Assembly: GCA_016711095.1 (NCBI GenBank)
Contig: JADJTP010000003.1
Span: 1-64,000 of the forward strand
From: Actinomycetales bacterium
GTDB lineage: Bacteria; Actinomycetota; Actinomycetes; Actinomycetales; Dermatophilaceae
Length of the DNA: 64,000 bases
Direction of reading: 5' to 3'
Shown: piece by piece, positions 9,670 through 20,500 of the stretch
Position numbering within the stretch: position 1 is the first letter of the stretch
How the letters are laid out: the number at the start of each line of letters is the position of its first letter
Made by a program: the position numbers and the translations under genes
The notes under the pieces: model-generated
Seen by the model: only the letters and a program-made list of their open reading frames with translations
Databases searched by the model: none
What the model was told of the DNA's origin: nothing

Positions 9670-11211
9670 TCAGCGGCAGGCCGGCGGCAGCGGCGCAGCC
9701 GGGGGCGCCCCGAGCGACGGCATCCCCAGGGTGATCGACGGCGACGCAGAAGAGCCCGCGTTGGCCACCGCTTTGCCTTGCCTGGCTTCCCACGCGTCAC
9801 CACCGGAGGTGCGGCGCACGGCATACCGGCCGCCGGCGACGAGCGCGGAGTCGGCGACGAGGTGGTGCGGCGCTCCGTACGTGACGGCGACCGTGACAAG
9901 GTCCCCAGGGCGCGGGCGTTCACTACCCGGTATGCCGTTCGGCAGCGCGAAGTGCACCAGCCGATTGTCCCGAGCCCGCCCGCTCATCCGCAGGGTCTCG
10001 GCGTCCTTGCGGCCCTCGCCGGGCGAGACGAGGACCTCGACCTCGCGGCCTTCCCAGGCTCGGTTGCCCACCCACGAGATCTCCTCCTGCAGGACGATGA
10101 GCCGATCGAAGCGCTCCTGGACGATCGCCTTGGGCACCTGGTCGGGCATCGTCGCCGCTGGCGTGCCCGGCCGGATCGAATACTGGAAGGTGAAGGCGCT
10201 GGCGAAGCGGGCTGCGGCGACGACGTCAAGGGTCCGCTGAAAGTCGTCCTCGGTCTCACCGGGGAAGCCGACGATGAGGTCGGTTGTGATCGCCGCATCA
10301 GGCAGATGGGTGCGGACCTCATCGATGATCGCCAGGAAGCGCTCGCTGCGATAGGACCGGCGCATGGCCCTCAGGACGCGGTCGGAGCCCGACTGCAGCG
10401 GCATGTGCAGGCTCGGCATCACGTTGGGGGTTTCGGCCATCGCCTCGATGACGTCGGTCGTGAAGGCGGCCGGGTGGGGGCTGGTGAAGCGGACCCGCTC
10501 CAGGCCCTTGAGGTGCCCGCAGGCGCGCAAGAGCTTGCCGAAGGCGAGCCGGTCGCCGAACTCGACACCGTAGGTGTTGACGTTCTGACCGAGCAGGGTG
10601 ATCTCCAGGACGCCCTCGGCGACGAGCGCTGAGGCCTCGGCAAGGATGTCGCCGGGCCGGCGGTCCTGCTCCTTACCCCGCAGACTCGGCACGATGCAGA
10701 AGGTGCAGGTGTTGTTGCAGCCGACGCTGATCGACAGCCACGCGGCATACGCGCTGTCGCGGCGGGTCGGCAACGTCGAGGGGAAGGTCTCCAGGCTCTC
10801 GAGGATCTCGACCTCGGCGCGCTTGTTGTGGCGGGCTCGGTCCAGCAAGGCCGGCAGGCTGCCGATGTTGTGGGTCCCGAAAACGACGTCGACCCAGGGA
10901 GCCCGGGCGACGATCGTGTCGCGGTCGTGCTGGGCCAGGCACCCGCCGACGGCAATCTGCAGGTCAGGGTTGGCCAGTTTGGCAGGGCGCAGTTGGCCGA
11001 GGTTGCCGTAGAGCTTGTTGCTCGCGTTTTCACGGACGGCGCAGGTGTTGAAGACGACCACGTCGGGCGTGTCCGGCCGGTCGGCCGCGGGGATCGCGGC
11101 AAGGGCGACATAGCCGGCGCTCTCGAGAAGGCCGGCAAGGCGCTCGGAGTCGTGGACGTTCATCTGGCACCCGTGGGTGCGCACGTCATAGGTCTTCGGT
11201 GTGGTGGTCAT
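9670..11211 (-). CDS. miaB: tRNA-2-methylthio-N6-dimethylallyladenosine synthase
   Basis: MiaB is a radical-SAM methylthiotransferase that converts i6A37 to ms2i6A37 in tRNA. The N-terminal domain holds the auxiliary-cluster cysteines C15, C57 and C91. The radical-SAM motif CxxxCxxC is C165-C169-C172 (CNNTCTFC), and a TRAM-like domain follows near residues 400-460. The 513-residue length fits, with a C-terminal extension rich in Ala, Pro and Ser. In the segment NGIPG the octamer CGGCATAC forces a rare ATA isoleucine codon (9930-9937). It pairs functionally with miaA downstream. Confidence 0.95.
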   Translation of the reverse strand: MTTTPKTYDVRTHGCQMNVHDSERLAGLLESAGYVALAAIPAADRPDTPDVVVFNTCAVRENASNKLYGNLGQLRPAKLANPDLQIAVGGCLAQHDRDTIVARAPWVDVVFGTHNIGSLPALLDRARHNKRAEVEILESLETFPSTLPTRRDSAYAAWLSISVGCNNTCTFCIVPSLRGKEQDRRPGDILAEASALVAEGVLEITLLGQNVNTYGVEFGDRLAFGKLLRACGHLKGLERVRFTSPHPAAFTTDVIEAMAETPNVMPSLHMPLQSGSDRVLRAMRRSYRSERFLAIIDEVRTHLPDAAITTDLIVGFPGETEDDFQRTLDVVAAARFASAFTFQYSIRPGTPAATMPDQVPKAIVQERFDRLIVLQEEISWVGNRAWEGREVEVLVSPGEGRKDAETLRMSGRARDNRLVHFALPNGIPGSERPRPGDLVTVAVTYGAPHHLVADSALVAGGRYAVRRTSGGDAWEARQGKAVANAGSSASPSITLGMPSLGAPPAAPLPPACR

Positions 11212-11297
11212 CGCACCGACAAGGGTAAGCGTTGTCGGCCACCAACCCCGCCTGACGCGTCGCCGACAGGCTCGACGTCAGCGACGTGTGTGCGTGG

Positions 11298-11456
11298 TCA
11301 GCCGCCGAATAGGCGCTTGAACAGGCCACCGGGCTCGGCAGGCGGGCATTCGCAGCGCTGCGCCTGGGGCACGCCGGCCATCACCTGCTGGGCGTGCTGC
11401 CCGCAACCGGACCAGGTCTGCTTGCCACATCGACGGCACTTCACCCGCGAGCACAT
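11298..11456 (-). CDS. Small CxxC zinc-ribbon-like protein
   Basis: This 52-residue reading frame starts at ATG 11456 (MCSRVKCRRCGKQTW) and ends in LFKRLFGG. It has cysteines at positions 2, 7, 10, 18, 39 and 41, arranged in CxxC and CxC pairs, which suggests a small metal- or cluster-binding fold. Similar short Cys-rich proteins beginning with an RCRxCGKxTWxGCG-like motif are, as I recall, widespread and uncharacterised in actinobacteria. A purine-rich RBS (AAGGGAG) precedes the start, and a 20-bp palindrome of CsoR/CstR type sits 31 nt upstream, so expression may answer to copper or to sulfide/persulfide stress. Function unknown. Confidence 0.6.
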   Translation of the reverse strand: MCSRVKCRRCGKQTWSGCGQHAQQVMAGVPQAQRCECPPAEPGGLFKRLFGG

Positions 11457-11486
11457 CGGCCGGTGTCTCCCTTGCTTCTCGTTGAC

Positions 11487-11506
11487 ATATACCCCGGAGG
11501 GTATAT
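11487..11506. promoter_or_regulatory. CsoR/CstR-like palindromic operator
   Basis: The sequence ATATACCCCGGAGGGTATAT is a near-perfect inverted repeat whose TATACCC/GGGTATA arms match the known pattern of operators bound by CsoR-family (DUF156) repressors such as CsoR and CstR. It lies between the stop of the Nudix gene and the start of the zinc-ribbon gene, in promoter position for the latter. No DUF156 regulator gene is in the window. Confidence 0.55.
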
Positions 11507-12036
11507 CACCTGATCCCCGGAGTCGAATCCAGGTACATCGTCAGGGCAGCGTCGACGAGGGAGACGCGAGGCAAGTCGGGCACGTCGACCAGCGGAATCC
11601 ACCGGGCCTCGTCCGTCGTGCCGCCGACCTCGTTGCGCAGCTCGCCGCCGACGACTCCGCCGCGGAAGAGGACCCGGATGTTCTTCAACGGCCGGGTCGT
11701 TCCGGGCAGGTCCCGTCGCCGATGCGCCGGCTGGATGAACGTGTCGACCCCGAGGACACCGCTGATCTCGATGTCGTAGCCGGTCTCCTCCCGCAGCTCG
11801 CGCACCACGGCCTGCTCGACGGTCTCGGCGAACTCCACGCCCCCGCCCGGCATCGTCCACTTGAGGATGTCGCTCTCGTTCCAGAGCGCGAGCAACACTC
11901 GGGCTTGCGGGTCCACGACCACCGCGTATGCCGCGAGCCGACAGTCGTAGTCACCCGGTCCTAGTTCGGCGCGGTGTTCGGCTTCGGCGCGGTGTTCGGC
12001 TTCGGCGCGTTGTTCGAGGTGCTCGGGCTGACCCAT
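11506..12036 (-). CDS. Nudix hydrolase
   Basis: The Nudix box is complete: GGGVEFAE followed by [11 protein letters not shown], matching Gx5Ex7REUxEExGU. Such enzymes cleave nucleoside diphosphates linked to another moiety; the substrate cannot be told from sequence. The start is taken at ATG 12036 (MGQPEHLEQ), giving 176 residues. Upstream in-frame sequence would run antisense into the divergent ACT-domain gene. Residues 7-24 consist of AEAEHR-type repeats encoded by an 18-bp tandem repeat, probably a disordered leader. The stop codon abuts the CsoR-like palindrome. Confidence 0.85.
   Translation of the reverse strand: MGQPEHLEQRAEAEHRAEAEHRAELGPGDYDCRLAAYAVVVDPQARVLLALWNESDILKWTMPGGGVEFAETVEQAVVRELREETGYDIEISGVLGVDTFIQPAHRRRDLPGTTRPLKNIRVLFRGGVVGGELRNEVGGTTDEARWIPLVDVPDLPRVSLVDAALTMYLDSTPGIR
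11965..12018. repeat. 18-bp tandem repeat, three units, inside the Nudix gene
   Basis: Units at 11965-11982, 11983-12000 and 12001-12018 start with TTCGGCGCGGTGTTCGGC; the third is diverged. Eighteen bases is six codons, so copy-number change keeps the reading frame. On the coding strand the repeat gives AEAEHR-like hexapeptides. Confidence 0.8.
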
Positions 12037-12109
12037 GGCGATCGAGCCTAGCCCTGGCTGCCCAGCGGTGGCCCGACCACGCGCTGCGGGGAGGCAATAC
12101 GCTCCTGTC

Positions 12110-12640
12110 ATGACGCAGTTCGTGCTCACCCTCATCGGCGACGACCGGCCGGGCCTTGTCGCGGCGCTCGCTGAGGCAGTCGCCGATCGCGGCGGCAGCT
12201 GGCAGCAGAGCGAGCTCGCCCACCTTGCTGGCAAGTTCGCCGGCATCGTGCTCGTCGACGTGCCCGACGAGCGCAGCGACGAGTTGGACGCGGCGCTGCG
12301 GGAGCTGGGCCGTCAGGGCGTCCTCGATGTGACGGTCACCCGAGCTGCCCCCGGGGCCGTCGCCCGCGTCGCCGCCATGGGGCACTCGCTGACGATCTCG
12401 CTGCTGGGTCAGGATCGACCCGGGATCGTCCACCAGTTGTCGTCCGTCCTGGCCGGACACGGGGTAAGCATCCTCGAGCTGAGCACTGCGACCCGGGACG
12501 CGCCGATGGCCGGTGGCGTGCTCTTTGAGGCACGAGCGACCGTCTCGGCACCTGACGACCTGCCTGCGCAAACGCTCACGACTGCGCTGGAAGCCATTGG
12601 TGACGAGCTCATGGTCGACATCGAAGTGCAGCAGGCCTAA
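12110..12640 (+). CDS. ACT-domain protein of the GcvR type
   Basis: Two ACT domains are visible in 176 residues. The first begins [20 protein letters not shown] and the second begins [19 protein letters not shown]; the G-[DQ]-D-R-P-G ligand-binding turn is present in both. This layout matches the glycine cleavage regulator GcvR and related amino-acid-sensing proteins, which act by protein-protein contact, not by DNA binding. The start is ATG 12110. The gene is divergent from the Nudix gene and convergent with recX, whose stop lies 6 nt beyond its own. The regulated pathway here is unknown. Confidence 0.8.
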   Translation: MTQFVLTLIGDDRPGLVAALAEAVADRGGSWQQSELAHLAGKFAGIVLVDVPDERSDELDAALRELGRQGVLDVTVTRAAPGAVARVAAMGHSLTISLLGQDRPGIVHQLSSVLAGHGVSILELSTATRDAPMAGGVLFEARATVSAPDDLPAQTLTTALEAIGDELMVDIEVQQA

Positions 12641-12646
12641 GCCTGC

Positions 12647-13351
12647 TCAGTCGCGCCGATGCTCGGCCGCCGCGTTGACCGCGTCGCGGACCACGGCGTA
12701 GGTGACGCCGGAGCCGTAACCCTTTCGGGCGAGCATCGCCGCCAGGCGCCGGGCCTGGACCTGCGGGTCCAGACCGCCCATCGTCGGCAGCTTCCGCGCG
12801 ACGAGCGCCTCGGCGCGCGCGCGCTCGGACTCGTCGTCGATCGCTCCAACCGCGGACCGAGCGATGTCCCGGTCGACACCCTTCTCTCTCAGCTCCCGAT
12901 GCAGCGCCGCTGCCGACAGCCCCTTGGTCCGGTGCCGTGATTGGACGAGGGTCTGCGCGTACGCCGTGTCATCGACGAGGCCGACCTCGGCCATCCGGTC
13001 GAGCACGACCCGAGCGATCTCGGGGTCGCTGTCCCGCTCGGCGAGCTTACGTTCGAGCTGGGCTCGGCTGCGTGGTCCGAGGGTGAGTTGGCGCAGGACA
13101 ATCGCACGTGCGACGGCATACGGATCGGGCCCACCGGGTGTGAGCGGCTCGCCGGGTGTGAGCGGCTCGCCGGGTGTGAGTGGCTCGCCGGGTGTGAGTG
13201 GCTCGCCGGGTGTGAGTGGCTCGCCGGGTGTGCGTGACTCGCCGGGGGAATCCTGGTGTCGCGCTCCCGCGGACACGCCCGCGGCCTCCGCGGCGCGCAG
13301 GGCAGCGACGGCCGCCGCGCGCCGCAGCGCTGGATCGGCCTGGGCAGACAT
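12647..13351 (-). CDS. recX: Regulatory protein RecX
   Basis: RecX binds RecA filaments and blocks their extension. The RecX core is clear (SRAQLERKLAERDSD, RVVLDRMAEVGLVDD, LHRELREKGVDRDIA, LARKGYGSGVTYAVV). The 234-residue protein is longer than usual because residues 36-71 are built from GEPLTP hexapeptides encoded by a six-unit 18-bp tandem repeat. This precedes the conserved domain and is probably a flexible linker. The start is ATG 13351, two nucleotides after the recA stop, so recA and recX form one operon, as in most actinobacteria. Confidence 0.93.
   Translation of the reverse strand: MSAQADPALRRAAAVAALRAAEAAGVSAGARHQDSPGESRTPGEPLTPGEPLTPGEPLTPGEPLTPGEPLTPGGPDPYAVARAIVLRQLTLGPRSRAQLERKLAERDSDPEIARVVLDRMAEVGLVDDTAYAQTLVQSRHRTKGLSAAALHRELREKGVDRDIARSAVGAIDDESERARAEALVARKLPTMGGLDPQVQARRLAAMLARKGYGSGVTYAVVRDAVNAAAEHRRD
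13138..13245. repeat. 18-bp tandem repeat, six units, inside recX
   Basis: The unit GTGTGAGCGGCTCGCCGG is repeated six times without spacers, with a few substitutions, mostly C to T within the third to fifth copies. It encodes GEPLTP repeats on the recX strand. Unit length is a multiple of three, so slippage would change protein length in frame. Confidence 0.92.
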
Positions 13352-13353
13352 CG

Positions 13354-15492
13354 TCAGAAGTCGACCGGGACGTCTGCGACCGCGGGTTTGTCGAGGCGGG
13401 GCCCGATGCCGAGCTTCTCCTTGATCTTCTTCTCGAGCTCGTCGGCGAGGTCGGGGTTGTCCTTGAGGAAGGTCCGGGCGTTCTCCTTGCCCTGACCGAG
13501 CTGGTCGCCGTCGTAGGTGTACCAGGCGCCGGCCTTGCGGACGAAGCCCTGCTCGACGCCCATGTCGATGAGGCCGCCCTCGCGGGAGATGCCGTGGCCG
13601 TAGATGATGTCGAACTCGGCCTGTTTGAACGGCGGACTGACCTTGTTCTTGACGACCTTGACGCGGGTCCGGTTGCCGACCGCTTCCGATCCGTCTTTGA
13701 GGGTCTCGATGCGGCGCACGTCCAGACGCACCGACGCGTAGAACTTCAGCGCCTTGCCGCCCGTGGTCGTCTCAGGGCTGTTGTGGACCATGACCCCGTC
13801 GACGAAGTAGTTGTGCGTGCCCGCGACCTCGATATCGAACCGATGCATCGACCCAGTCGGGGGCTTGACGCGGACATCGAGCACGCGGCCGGGCACGAGC
13901 GCGACCCTGGGCTCGACGAACTGCGGCTGCACCGCGAAGCGCCCCCGCAGCTCGGGCGGGAGGGTGCGGTCCATGCTCGGGTGCACGAACGGTGCGACGA
14001 GTTCCTGGAAGACACGCGTGCCAGCAGCGCTCAACGTGAGCATTGCGACGCCACGAGCGCCCGACGATCGCAGTTGGCAGTCCACTGCGTGGGTGTCGCG
14101 CAGGTACGCCGCGAGCCGCTGACGGCTGCCTGGGCTTATCGCCTCGACGCAGAACTCGACCTGACCCGAACCCCCGACCGGGCGCTCGTGCAGGCCCGCC
14201 GAAGGCTTCGTGACGCGGCTGACGTCCATGAACCAGATAGCCAGCGCCAGAGGGTTGAGTGCCTTGACGAACTCGTCGGACACATGCTTGGGCCCATCGC
14301 CCCAATAGACGACCTCGCGCAGCTCCGAGAGCTCAGGCAGGGGCCGCAGATCGACGAACTGCGCACCCTTGGCGTTGGTCGTGCGGCTGTGACCGATGTT
14401 GCCGAACAGAGATGCCTTCCACTCGTGATAGTCGAGTTGCTCGGCGCCGAGGCCCATCCGGAAGCGGACGCCCGGGCCACCGTGACCGGTGGGTGCTAGG
14501 TCGGCGTCGCCCATCAGCCCACCGAGAATCACCTGCCACTGTTGTTCCGAGAGGCGCTGTGTCTCGCTGGTGAGAACCCGGTCACCGGGAATGAGCTCCC
14601 CAGCCTCCCGCCAGCCTCCGGGGGTGCGCACGAGGTGGTTGGGGGTGGCCGAGAACTGGGACGTGCCGATACCAGCGGCACGCTCGACGGTCACCTGCAG
14701 GAAACGCTCGGCGACACCGTTGTCGAACCAGTTGGTGATCGGCCGGGAGACGACCTGCTCGGCGACCGGGTCGTAGGTGAGCACCTCGACGGGCATTCGC
14801 TGGGTGACGAGTTTGCCGATCTGCTCCGTCGTGCCATCGGCCAGCGTGACTCGGGTCGAGTAGGACAGACAGCCGAACATGACTCCGATCTTCTCGCGGA
14901 GCTGGTTGATGAAGATGGCGGTCGTGCCGGTCGTGCTGAGTGCACCGGTGATCTTGCGCAGCGCCTGTGACATGAGCCGGGCCTGCAGACCGACGTGGCT
15001 GTCGCCCATCTCCCCCTCGATCTCGGCCCGGGGCACCAGCGCGGCGACCGAGTCGATGACGATGACGTCGATCGCGCCCGACCGGATCAACATGTCTGCG
15101 ATCTCCAGTGCCTGCTCCCCCGTGTCGGGTTGGCTCACGAGCAGGTTGTCGGTGTCGACCCCAAGGCTCTTGGCGTAGTCAGGGTCGAGGGCGTGCTCGG
15201 CATCGATGAATGCCGCGATGCCGCCGGCCTTCTGCGCATTCGCGACCGCGTGCAGCGCGACCGTGGTCTTCCCCGAGGCCTCTGGACCGTAGATCTCCAC
15301 GACGCGCCCGCGCGGCAGACCACCGATGCCCAGGGCGACGTCCAGGGCGATCGAGCCGGTCGGGATCACCTCGATCGGCGGTCTCACGTCGTCACCGAGA
15401 CGCATGACGGCGCCCTTGCCGTGCGCCTTCTCGATCTGGCCCATGACGGCCGCCAGCGCCTTGCCTTTGTCCTTGTCCTGCACTGAGGCCAT
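13354..15492 (-). CDS. recA: Recombinase RecA precursor with an intein
   Basis: RecA forms the strand-exchange filament and stimulates LexA self-cleavage. The start is ATG 15492 ([11 protein letters not shown]), preceded by GGAAGGA. The precursor has 712 residues; removing a 364-residue intein leaves a 348-residue RecA of normal size. Walker A is GPEASGKTT (residues 69-77), and the N-extein ends [10 protein letters not shown] (residue 207). After the intein the C-extein resumes [16 protein letters not shown]. The frame upstream of 15492 is open but not conserved, so longer starts were rejected. A LexA-type box lies 217 nt upstream, and recX follows by 2 nt. Confidence 0.96.
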   Translation of the reverse strand: MASVQDKDKGKALAAVMGQIEKAHGKGAVMRLGDDVRPPIEVIPTGSIALDVALGIGGLPRGRVVEIYGPEASGKTTVALHAVANAQKAGGIAAFIDAEHALDPDYAKSLGVDTDNLLVSQPDTGEQALEIADMLIRSGAIDVIVIDSVAALVPRAEIEGEMGDSHVGLQARLMSQALRKITGALSTTGTTAIFINQLREKIGVMFGCLSYSTRVTLADGTTEQIGKLVTQRMPVEVLTYDPVAEQVVSRPITNWFDNGVAERFLQVTVERAAGIGTSQFSATPNHLVRTPGGWREAGELIPGDRVLTSETQRLSEQQWQVILGGLMGDADLAPTGHGGPGVRFRMGLGAEQLDYHEWKASLFGNIGHSRTTNAKGAQFVDLRPLPELSELREVVYWGDGPKHVSDEFVKALNPLALAIWFMDVSRVTKPSAGLHERPVGGSGQVEFCVEAISPGSRQRLAAYLRDTHAVDCQLRSSGARGVAMLTLSAAGTRVFQELVAPFVHPSMDRTLPPELRGRFAVQPQFVEPRVALVPGRVLDVRVKPPTGSMHRFDIEVAGTHNYFVDGVMVHNSPETTTGGKALKFYASVRLDVRRIETLKDGSEAVGNRTRVKVVKNKVSPPFKQAEFDIIYGHGISREGGLIDMGVEQGFVRKAGAWYTYDGDQLGQGKENARTFLKDNPDLADELEKKIKEKLGIGPRLDKPAVADVPVDF
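13780..14871 (-). other. RecA intein with LAGLIDADG homing endonuclease domain
   Basis: This in-frame insertion corresponds to precursor residues 208-571 (364 residues). It begins with the nucleophile Cys (CLSYSTRV) and ends VMVHN with Ser as the +1 extein residue, so all splicing residues are present; the block B motif is ATPNHLVRT. The central region carries two LAGLIDADG-like helices, [11 protein letters not shown] near intein residues 115-125 and [11 protein letters not shown] near 208-218, each with an acidic residue. A homing endonuclease fold is therefore present and may be active. The insertion point MFG/SPET is the site I recall for the M. leprae RecA intein; the M. tuberculosis site is further downstream. 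Confidence 0.94.
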
Positions 15493-15708
15493 GTTCGCCA
15501 CCGATCCTTCCGCGCCGCGTGGCGCGCTCGAGAGTCCGCCGTCCATAGGCGACCCGCGCGGCGGGCCGGACGTGTCGGCACGGTGACCGTCACCCAGCAC
15601 CCGCGTTGTCGAGTCGGACGTTAGGCGCACCCACCGACATCGCCGGCCACGCGGCATACAGCCTGTGGATGGTGTGACAGTGTGCGCACGCCTGTGGATT
15701 GACATTAC

Positions 15709-15722
15709 CGAACAGTTGTTCG
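15709..15722. promoter_or_regulatory. LexA (SOS) box upstream of recA
   Basis: CGAACAGTTGTTCG is a perfect CGAAC-N4-GTTCG palindrome, the actinobacterial LexA operator. It lies in the recA-gltA intergenic region, 217 nt before the recA start. On the recA strand it is directly followed by TAATGT (complement of 15702-15707), a possible -10 element, so LexA would cover the promoter. The rest of 15493-15898 shows no gene. Confidence 0.82.
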
Positions 15723-15898
15723 ATTCCGCAGAGGCTTCGGCCCGACACGCCGAAGCGCGGTCGGACACTCGCCGGCACCCGCTGGACCCAGGCCCCTCAG
15801 ACCCCATGTTCCTTCACCGAGACGAAGTGATGGCGCAGCGGGACACCCTGACTACGATGGCGGGGACCCCCACCTGACGACACGCGGAGGCTCCACTG

Positions 15899-17209
<1,311 letters not shown>

Positions 17210-17223
17210 GTCGGCGGACGGAG

Positions 17224-17445
17224 TCAACGGCGTCTCGGTCGGTCCCTGCCGAAACGCCGTTCGACGGGCACGTCGAAGTCGTCGCAGATGGCGCTCCACA
17301 CCACACGCGGCTGTATGCCGTCGGCCAGCGCCGCCTCGGCCGTGCGCCCGCCGAGGGCGTTCAGCACGTGCGAGCGCAGCAGAGTCGCGGCATGGCCGTC
17401 ACCGAACTCCTCCCGCACGAGGGTGGCGAAGTCGCTGTGGCGCAC
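17224..17445 (-). CDS. DUF3046 protein
   Basis: The product is 73 residues from a GTG at 17445 (VRHSDFATLVREEFGDG) and contains the DUF3046 pattern LGGRTAEAALADG followed by VWSAICDDFDVP. The family is uncharacterised, confined to actinobacteria and usually encoded near recA, as here. A longer frame to 17484 exists, but its extra 13 residues are not family-like. It is convergent with gltA and divergent from lhr. Confidence 0.8.
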   Translation of the reverse strand: MRHSDFATLVREEFGDGHAATLLRSHVLNALGGRTAEAALADGIQPRVVWSAICDDFDVPVERRFGRDRPRRR

Positions 17446-17536
17446 GCGGTGAGTGTGCCACGTCCAGTGCAGCCGGGCCGTCACCGAGCTGCGCCTTGGG
17501 CGGCTGTCGGTGGGTCGTGGCAGGGTAGGTCACGAC

Positions 17537-20500
17537 ATGTCGAGCACCTCCGAGGACGTCCTCACCCGATTCTCCCCCGCGACCGCTGACTGGTTCCGTG
17601 GGGCATTCGCCGAGCCCACCGCCGCCCAGCAGGGGGCTTGGGAGGCGATCTCGTCTGGGCGGCATACGCTCGTCGTCGCACCAACCGGGTCGGGCAAGAC
17701 GCTGTCGGCGTTCCTCTGGGCGCTGGACCGATTGGCAACGCTGCCGAAGCCCGAAGACACCGGGCGCCGCTGCCGGGTGCTCTATGTCTCGCCGCTGAAG
17801 GCCCTGGCCGTCGACGTGGAGCGCAACCTGCGCTCCCCGCTCGTGGGCATCGGGCACGCCGCGATCCGGCTGGGTATGCTGTCGCCGCAGGTCCGGGTCG
17901 CGGTGCGCTCCGGCGACACCCCAGTGGCTGACCGGCGCGGGTTCGTGCGCGACCCTGCCGACATCCTGATCACGACCCCGGAGTCGCTCTTCCTGCTGCT
18001 CACCTCGGCAGCCAGGGAGGCGCTGGCCGGCGTCGAGACGGTCATCCTCGACGAGGTCCACGCGGTGGCCGGCACCAAGCGTGGGGCGCACCTTGCCCTC
18101 ACGTTGGAGCGGCTCGATGCCCGCCTGGAGCGCCCGGCCCAGCGGATCGGCCTGTCGGCGACCGTGCGCCCGATCGAGGAGGTTGCCCGCTTCCTGGCCG
18201 GTGGCCGGCCGGTCGACGTCGTTGCTCCGCCCTCGACCAAACAGTGGGACCTACAGGTCGTCGTCCCGGTGCCGGACCTCGGCGCTCTCGGCGAACCGAC
18301 CGGAGACTCCGCCGGGCCAGTCGGCGGCGAAGGACCGCGCGCGTCGATCTGGCCCCATGTCGAGGAACGCATCGTGGACCTTGTCGCCGCGCATCGCTCA
18401 ACCCTCGTCTTCAGCAACTCCCGGCGGCTGGCGGAGCGGCTGACCAGTAGACTCAACGAGATCTGGCAGGAGCGCACGCTGGCCCAACAGCAGGAGAGCC
18501 CGAACCCGACCCCAGGTCAGGGCGACGGGCAGGCCCGGCATACGTCGGGGGTGCCGGGCGGGATGCCCGCGCAGGTGATGGCCCAGGCCGGCGCGGCGCG
18601 CGGCGCGCCCGCAGTGTTGGCCCGAGCCCATCACGGCTCGGTGAGCAAGGAGCAGCGGGCCCTGATCGAGGAGGACCTCAAGGCGGGCCGGTTGCCGGCC
18701 GTCGTCGCCACGAGCAGCCTCGAGTTGGGGATCGACATGGGCGCCGTCGACCTCGTCGTTCAGGTGGAGTCGCCTCCCTCCGTGGCCAGCGGCCTGCAGC
18801 GGGTCGGGCGTGCCGGTCACCAGGTCGGGGCGGTATCCCGTGGAGTGCTCTTTCCCAAGTTCCGCGGCGACCTGGTCCAGACCGCGGTCGTCGTCGAGCG
18901 GATGCGGGCCGGAGCGATCGAGGCGCTGCGCGTGCCGGCCAACCCCCTGGACGTCCTGGCCCAACAGATCGTCGCGATGTGCGCCCTCGACGACTGGTCG
19001 ATCGAGGATCTCGAAGCCCTCGTCCGCCGGTCGGCGCCCTTTGCCGGGCTGTCACGGCTCGTGCTCGAATCCGTCCTCGACATGCTCTCGGGCCGCTATC
19101 CGTCCGACGAGTTCGCCGAGTTGCGCCCCCGCATCGTCTGGGACCGGGTCGCCGGCACCCTCACCGGCCGCCGCGGCGCGCAGCACCTCGCGGTGACCTC
19201 CGGCGGAACGATCCCCGACCGCGGCCTGTATGCGGTGTTCCTCGCCTCGGGAGAAGGCCCCGGCCGGCGCGTGGGCGAGCTCGACGAGGAAATGGTTTAT
19301 GAATCTCGGATCGGCGACGTCTTCACGCTTGGCACGTCGAGTTGGCGGATCGAGGACATCACGCACGACCGGGTGCTGGTCACGCCGGCCCCAGGGCAGC
19401 CAGGCCGGTTGCCGTTCTGGAAGGGTGACACCCTCGGGCGACCGAGCGAGCTCGGGGCTGCCGTCGGCGCCTTCGTCCGTGAGGTCGGTGGCCTACCCCC
19501 TGCCAAGGCCCGGGCCCGGGTCACCGCGGTCGGGCTCGACGAGTGGGCCACCGACAACCTGTTGGCCTATCTCGAGGAGCAACGTCAAGCGATCACGCAC
19601 CTGCCCTCTGACCGCACCATCGTCGTCGAGCGCTTCCGCGACGAGCTCGGCGACTGGCGGGTCGTCGTCCACTCCCCCTACGGCGGTCCCGTCCACGCCC
19701 CGTGGGCGCTGGCCGTAGCGGCCAGGCTGCAGGAACGCTTCGGAGTCGACGTGCAGGCCATGCACGGCGACGATGGCATCGTTCTGCGCCTGCCCGATCT
19801 CGAGCTGGACGGCGATCTCTCCGCCGAGCTGTTGGAGCTCGTGCTGCTCGACCCCGATGAGGTCAGCGAACTCGTCACGACCCAGGTCGGCGGCTCCGCG
19901 CTCTTCGCTGCCCGCTTCCGCGAATGCGCAGCCCGGGCCCTGCTGCTGCCGCGACGTCGGCCCGACCAGCGCCAGGCGCTGTGGCAACAACGCCAACGCG
20001 CCGCCGCGCTGCTGCAGGTCGCCAGTCAGTTCCCGAGTTTCCCGATCGTCCTGGAGGCCGTCCGCGAATGCGTCCAGGATGTCTACGACGTGCCCGGGCT
20101 GGTCGCGCTCATGGGTCGGGTGCGCTCGCGGGAGATCGCCGTCGTCGCCGTCGAGACCCGCCAGCCCTCGCCGTTTGCCCGCTCCCTGCTCTTCGGCTAC
20201 GTCGCGCAATACCTCTACGAGGGTGATTCGCCACTCGCCGAGCGTCGAGCCGCAGCCCTCTCGCTCGACCCGACCCTGCTTGCCGAGCTGCTCGGCACCG
20301 GCGAGGGGCTCTCGCTGCGCGACCTGTTGGACGCGGCAGCTGTGGCCACGACCGAGGCCGAGCTCCAGCGCCTCACTGCTGATCGAGGGGCCCGGGACGC
20401 CGAGGACCTTGCCGATCTCGTGCGCACCCTCGGGCCCCTGGGCGTCGAGGACATCGTCGCCCGCACCGAAGCCGACGTCGCCGCAGAGGTCATCGGCTGG

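Noticed and set aside
13138..13245. Array of six near-identical short units that could look like a CRISPR
   Set aside because: Units are 18 bp, directly adjacent, in frame with recX and without spacers; no cas genes are present.
15493..15807. In-frame N-terminal extension of recA by 105 codons
   Set aside because: Not RecA-like; the ATG at 15492 has a good ribosome site and gives the canonical N-terminus, and the SOS box lies inside the extension.
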